Shown: one piece after another, positions 7,387 through 8,111 of the stretch | How the letters are laid out: each line of letters starts with the position of its first letter | Position numbering within the stretch: position 1 is the first letter of the stretch | From: an uncultured Lachnospiraceae bacterium | GTDB lineage: Bacteria > Bacillota_A > Clostridia > Lachnospirales > Lachnospiraceae | Assembly: GCA_946410365.1 (NCBI GenBank) | Contig: CAMKAA010000033.1 | Location: 1 to 8,111, forward strand | DNA length: 8,111 nucleotides | Direction: 5' to 3' | Notes under the pieces: generated by a model | Database searches by the model: none | What the model was told of the DNA's origin: nothing | The model's input: only the letters and a program-made list of their open reading frames with translations | Made by a program: the position numbers and the translations under genes

Positions 7387-7623
7387 CGGAGACATATACC
7401 CTTTAAAAGCCCGTTCCTTTCCGTTGGATTCACATAAATCGATTCCCCGCGCAGGAGGGAACCGCACTTCAGAAACTCGCAGCCCGCTCTTTATGACCGG
7501 GCCGCTCAAACATGCTGGCTTTCGGTCGGCAGGAGCTGCCTCCCTCATTCCCTCCTGCGCGGGGAATCAATTTGGTTCATCCGGCACTCAAGGAAAGGGC
7601 TTGTTAAAGGGTATATGTCTCCG
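7387..7623. repeat. Large imperfect palindromic element 1 (MITE-like or structured intergenic repeat)
   Basis: The arms 7387-7460 and 7549-7623 are reverse complements with small gaps. A 20-bp outer block matches perfectly (7387-7406 with 7604-7623; it begins CGGAGACATATACCC), and so does a 20-bp inner block (7441-7460 with 7549-7568; it contains CCCCGCGCAGGAGG). Between these blocks the arms align with mismatches and indels. The 88-nt loop (7461-7548) contains the core that also occurs in element 2, including a small GGCAG-GAG-CTGCC hairpin (7528-7540). No transposase gene lies nearby. CGCT flanks both ends (7382-7385 and 7624-7627), but this is too short to call a target duplication. The element could be a miniature transposon remnant or encode a structured RNA; I cannot distinguish these. 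Confidence 0.8.
7484..7546 (+). repeat. Shared core repeat, copy in element 1
   Basis: Two conserved blocks define this core: CCGCTCTTTATGACCGG (7484-7500), and a 25-nt block at 7522-7546 that contains GGTCGGCAGGAGCTGCC. Both recur in the same order on the minus strand within element 2. The middle 21 nt differ between copies. Confidence 0.8.
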
Positions 7624-7636
7624 GCGCTCAGGTTAT

Positions 7637-7768
7637 TGGATGCCGACAAACATTGGAGATCCTTTGGGAGTGGTCTGGTAATAGGGAAGAAGCTTGTTAG
7701 ATTCCATCGAATTTTACAGAGTATGTCCAAGGATGGGTACACCCACGAAACAAGCTTTCCGGCATCCA
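7637..7768. repeat. Nested short inverted repeats between the two large palindromes
   Basis: TGGATGCCG (7637-7645) pairs with CGGCATCCA (7760-7768). Inside that pair, AAGCTTGTT (7690-7698) pairs with AACAAGCTT (7749-7757). A near-palindrome TGGGTACACCCA lies at 7734-7745. Another AAGCTT follows at 7781-7786, and a loosely repeated TCCATCGRATTT occurs near 7703-7714 and 7765-7776. I see no credible gene in 7624-7832. The nesting suggests a third, more decayed folded element or part of a larger one. Confidence 0.5.
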
Positions 7769-7832
7769 TCGGATTTGGAAAAGCTTCTCGTGAGATGGAC
7801 AACCTGGAGTTTATATCCTGGCTTCGAGCTGC

Positions 7833-8102
7833 CGATAGCTGTAAGGGAGGGGCACATGGCCTTGATGTAAACATTTTGAATGAGTGTTGGCTTTCACATG
7901 ATTTTCTGCAAGAGAAGGGGAGAACGAGGGAGGCAGTTCCTGCCGACCGAGAGGCCCGCTGTCCGAAGACGGCCGGTCATAAAGAGCGGCCGTCAAGTTT
8001 CGGTGCCGGTTCTCTCCGCAGCGCAGCAGAAAATCATAGTGAAACCACGCGAATTCAACATGTTTCAGCAGGGCCTTGTTCCCCGTACTTCCAGCCATCG
8101 AT
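7833..8102. repeat. Large imperfect palindromic element 2
   Basis: The arms of about 77 nt (7833-7909 and 8026-8102) are imperfect reverse complements. The innermost 12 bp are perfect (ATGATTTTCTGC at 7898-7909 with its complement at 8026-8037). Further out the arms keep clear similarity with scattered mismatches and single-base gaps (for example AAACATNTTGAAT in both). The loop (7910-8025) carries the core shared with element 1, inverted, including GGCAGTTCCTGCC (7932-7944). The arms do not resemble those of element 1. The window ends 9 bases beyond the outer arm, so the element may continue outside. Confidence 0.72.
7926..7989 (-). repeat. Shared core repeat, inverted copy in element 2
   Basis: Read on the minus strand, CCGCTCTTTATGACCGG (7973-7989) matches the element 1 copy perfectly, and the 25-nt block (7926-7950) matches with a single difference (GAACTGCC instead of GAGCTGCC). 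The intervening 22 nt have diverged and form a GC-rich stretch with its own pairing potential (CGGCCGTC near 7968-7975). Confidence 0.8.
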
Positions 8103-8111
8103 TAATGCCTA

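Noticed and set aside
7424..7681. Open frame of 85 codons on the plus strand through element 1
   Set aside because: No ribosome site; the frame runs through both arms of the palindrome and its composition is that of the repeat, not of a protein.
7545..7874. Open frame of 109 codons on the minus strand between the palindromes
   Set aside because: No Shine-Dalgarno signal, no recognisable motif, and it spans the boundary between two repeat elements.
7811..8098. Open frame of 95 codons on the minus strand through element 2
   Set aside because: Its start lies within the repeat arm and has no ribosome site; both palindrome arms and the core are read through, so it is most likely spurious. A decayed coding origin cannot be fully excluded.

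Overview
The window looks like a chromosomal stretch from a Gram-positive member of the Clostridia, most likely a Lachnospiraceae-type gut anaerobe. The evidence is strong AGGAGG-type ribosome binding sites, LytR-CpsA-Psr and PAP2 envelope genes, a lipobox lipoprotein, roughly balanced G+C in the genes, and AT-rich spacers. No species can be named from sequence alone.

Layout. (1) Positions 1-441 hold the 3' end of a HAD-superfamily phosphatase, cut by the window edge. (2) Converging on it, with only 9 bp between stop codons, is a large lipoprotein gene on the minus strand (451-2322). Its middle looks beta-rich and its C-terminal part carries an HExxH zinc-peptidase signature. (3) Diverging from that gene is proC (2439-3251), pyrroline-5-carboxylate reductase, the last step of proline synthesis. 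(4) Next is a membrane-anchored LytR-CpsA-Psr (LCP) protein (3327-4889) with an extra solute-binding-like segment between its membrane anchors and the catalytic domain. (5) A bidirectional hairpin terminator separates it from a convergent PAP2-family membrane phosphatase/transferase (4957-5694, minus). (6) A 333-bp AT-rich divergent spacer carries a very good sigma-A-type promoter for glyA. (7) glyA (6028-7266), serine hydroxymethyltransferase, ends in a strong intrinsic terminator.

From about 7330 to the window end (about 780 bp) I find no credible gene. The region is packed with inverted repeats: a palindromic element at 7387-7623, an intermediate segment with nested short inverted repeats (7637-7768), and a second palindromic element at about 7833-8102. 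The two large elements have unrelated arms but share, in opposite orientation, a conserved core inside their loops. This is the most unusual part of the window. I read it as a nest of dispersed MITE-like or structured non-coding repeats, without proof of mobility or transcription.

The genes are mostly single transcription units: amino-acid and one-carbon metabolism (proC, glyA) interleaved with cell-envelope functions (LCP, PAP2, lipoprotein). Nothing points to a defence system, phage or integrated element in positions 1-7330.
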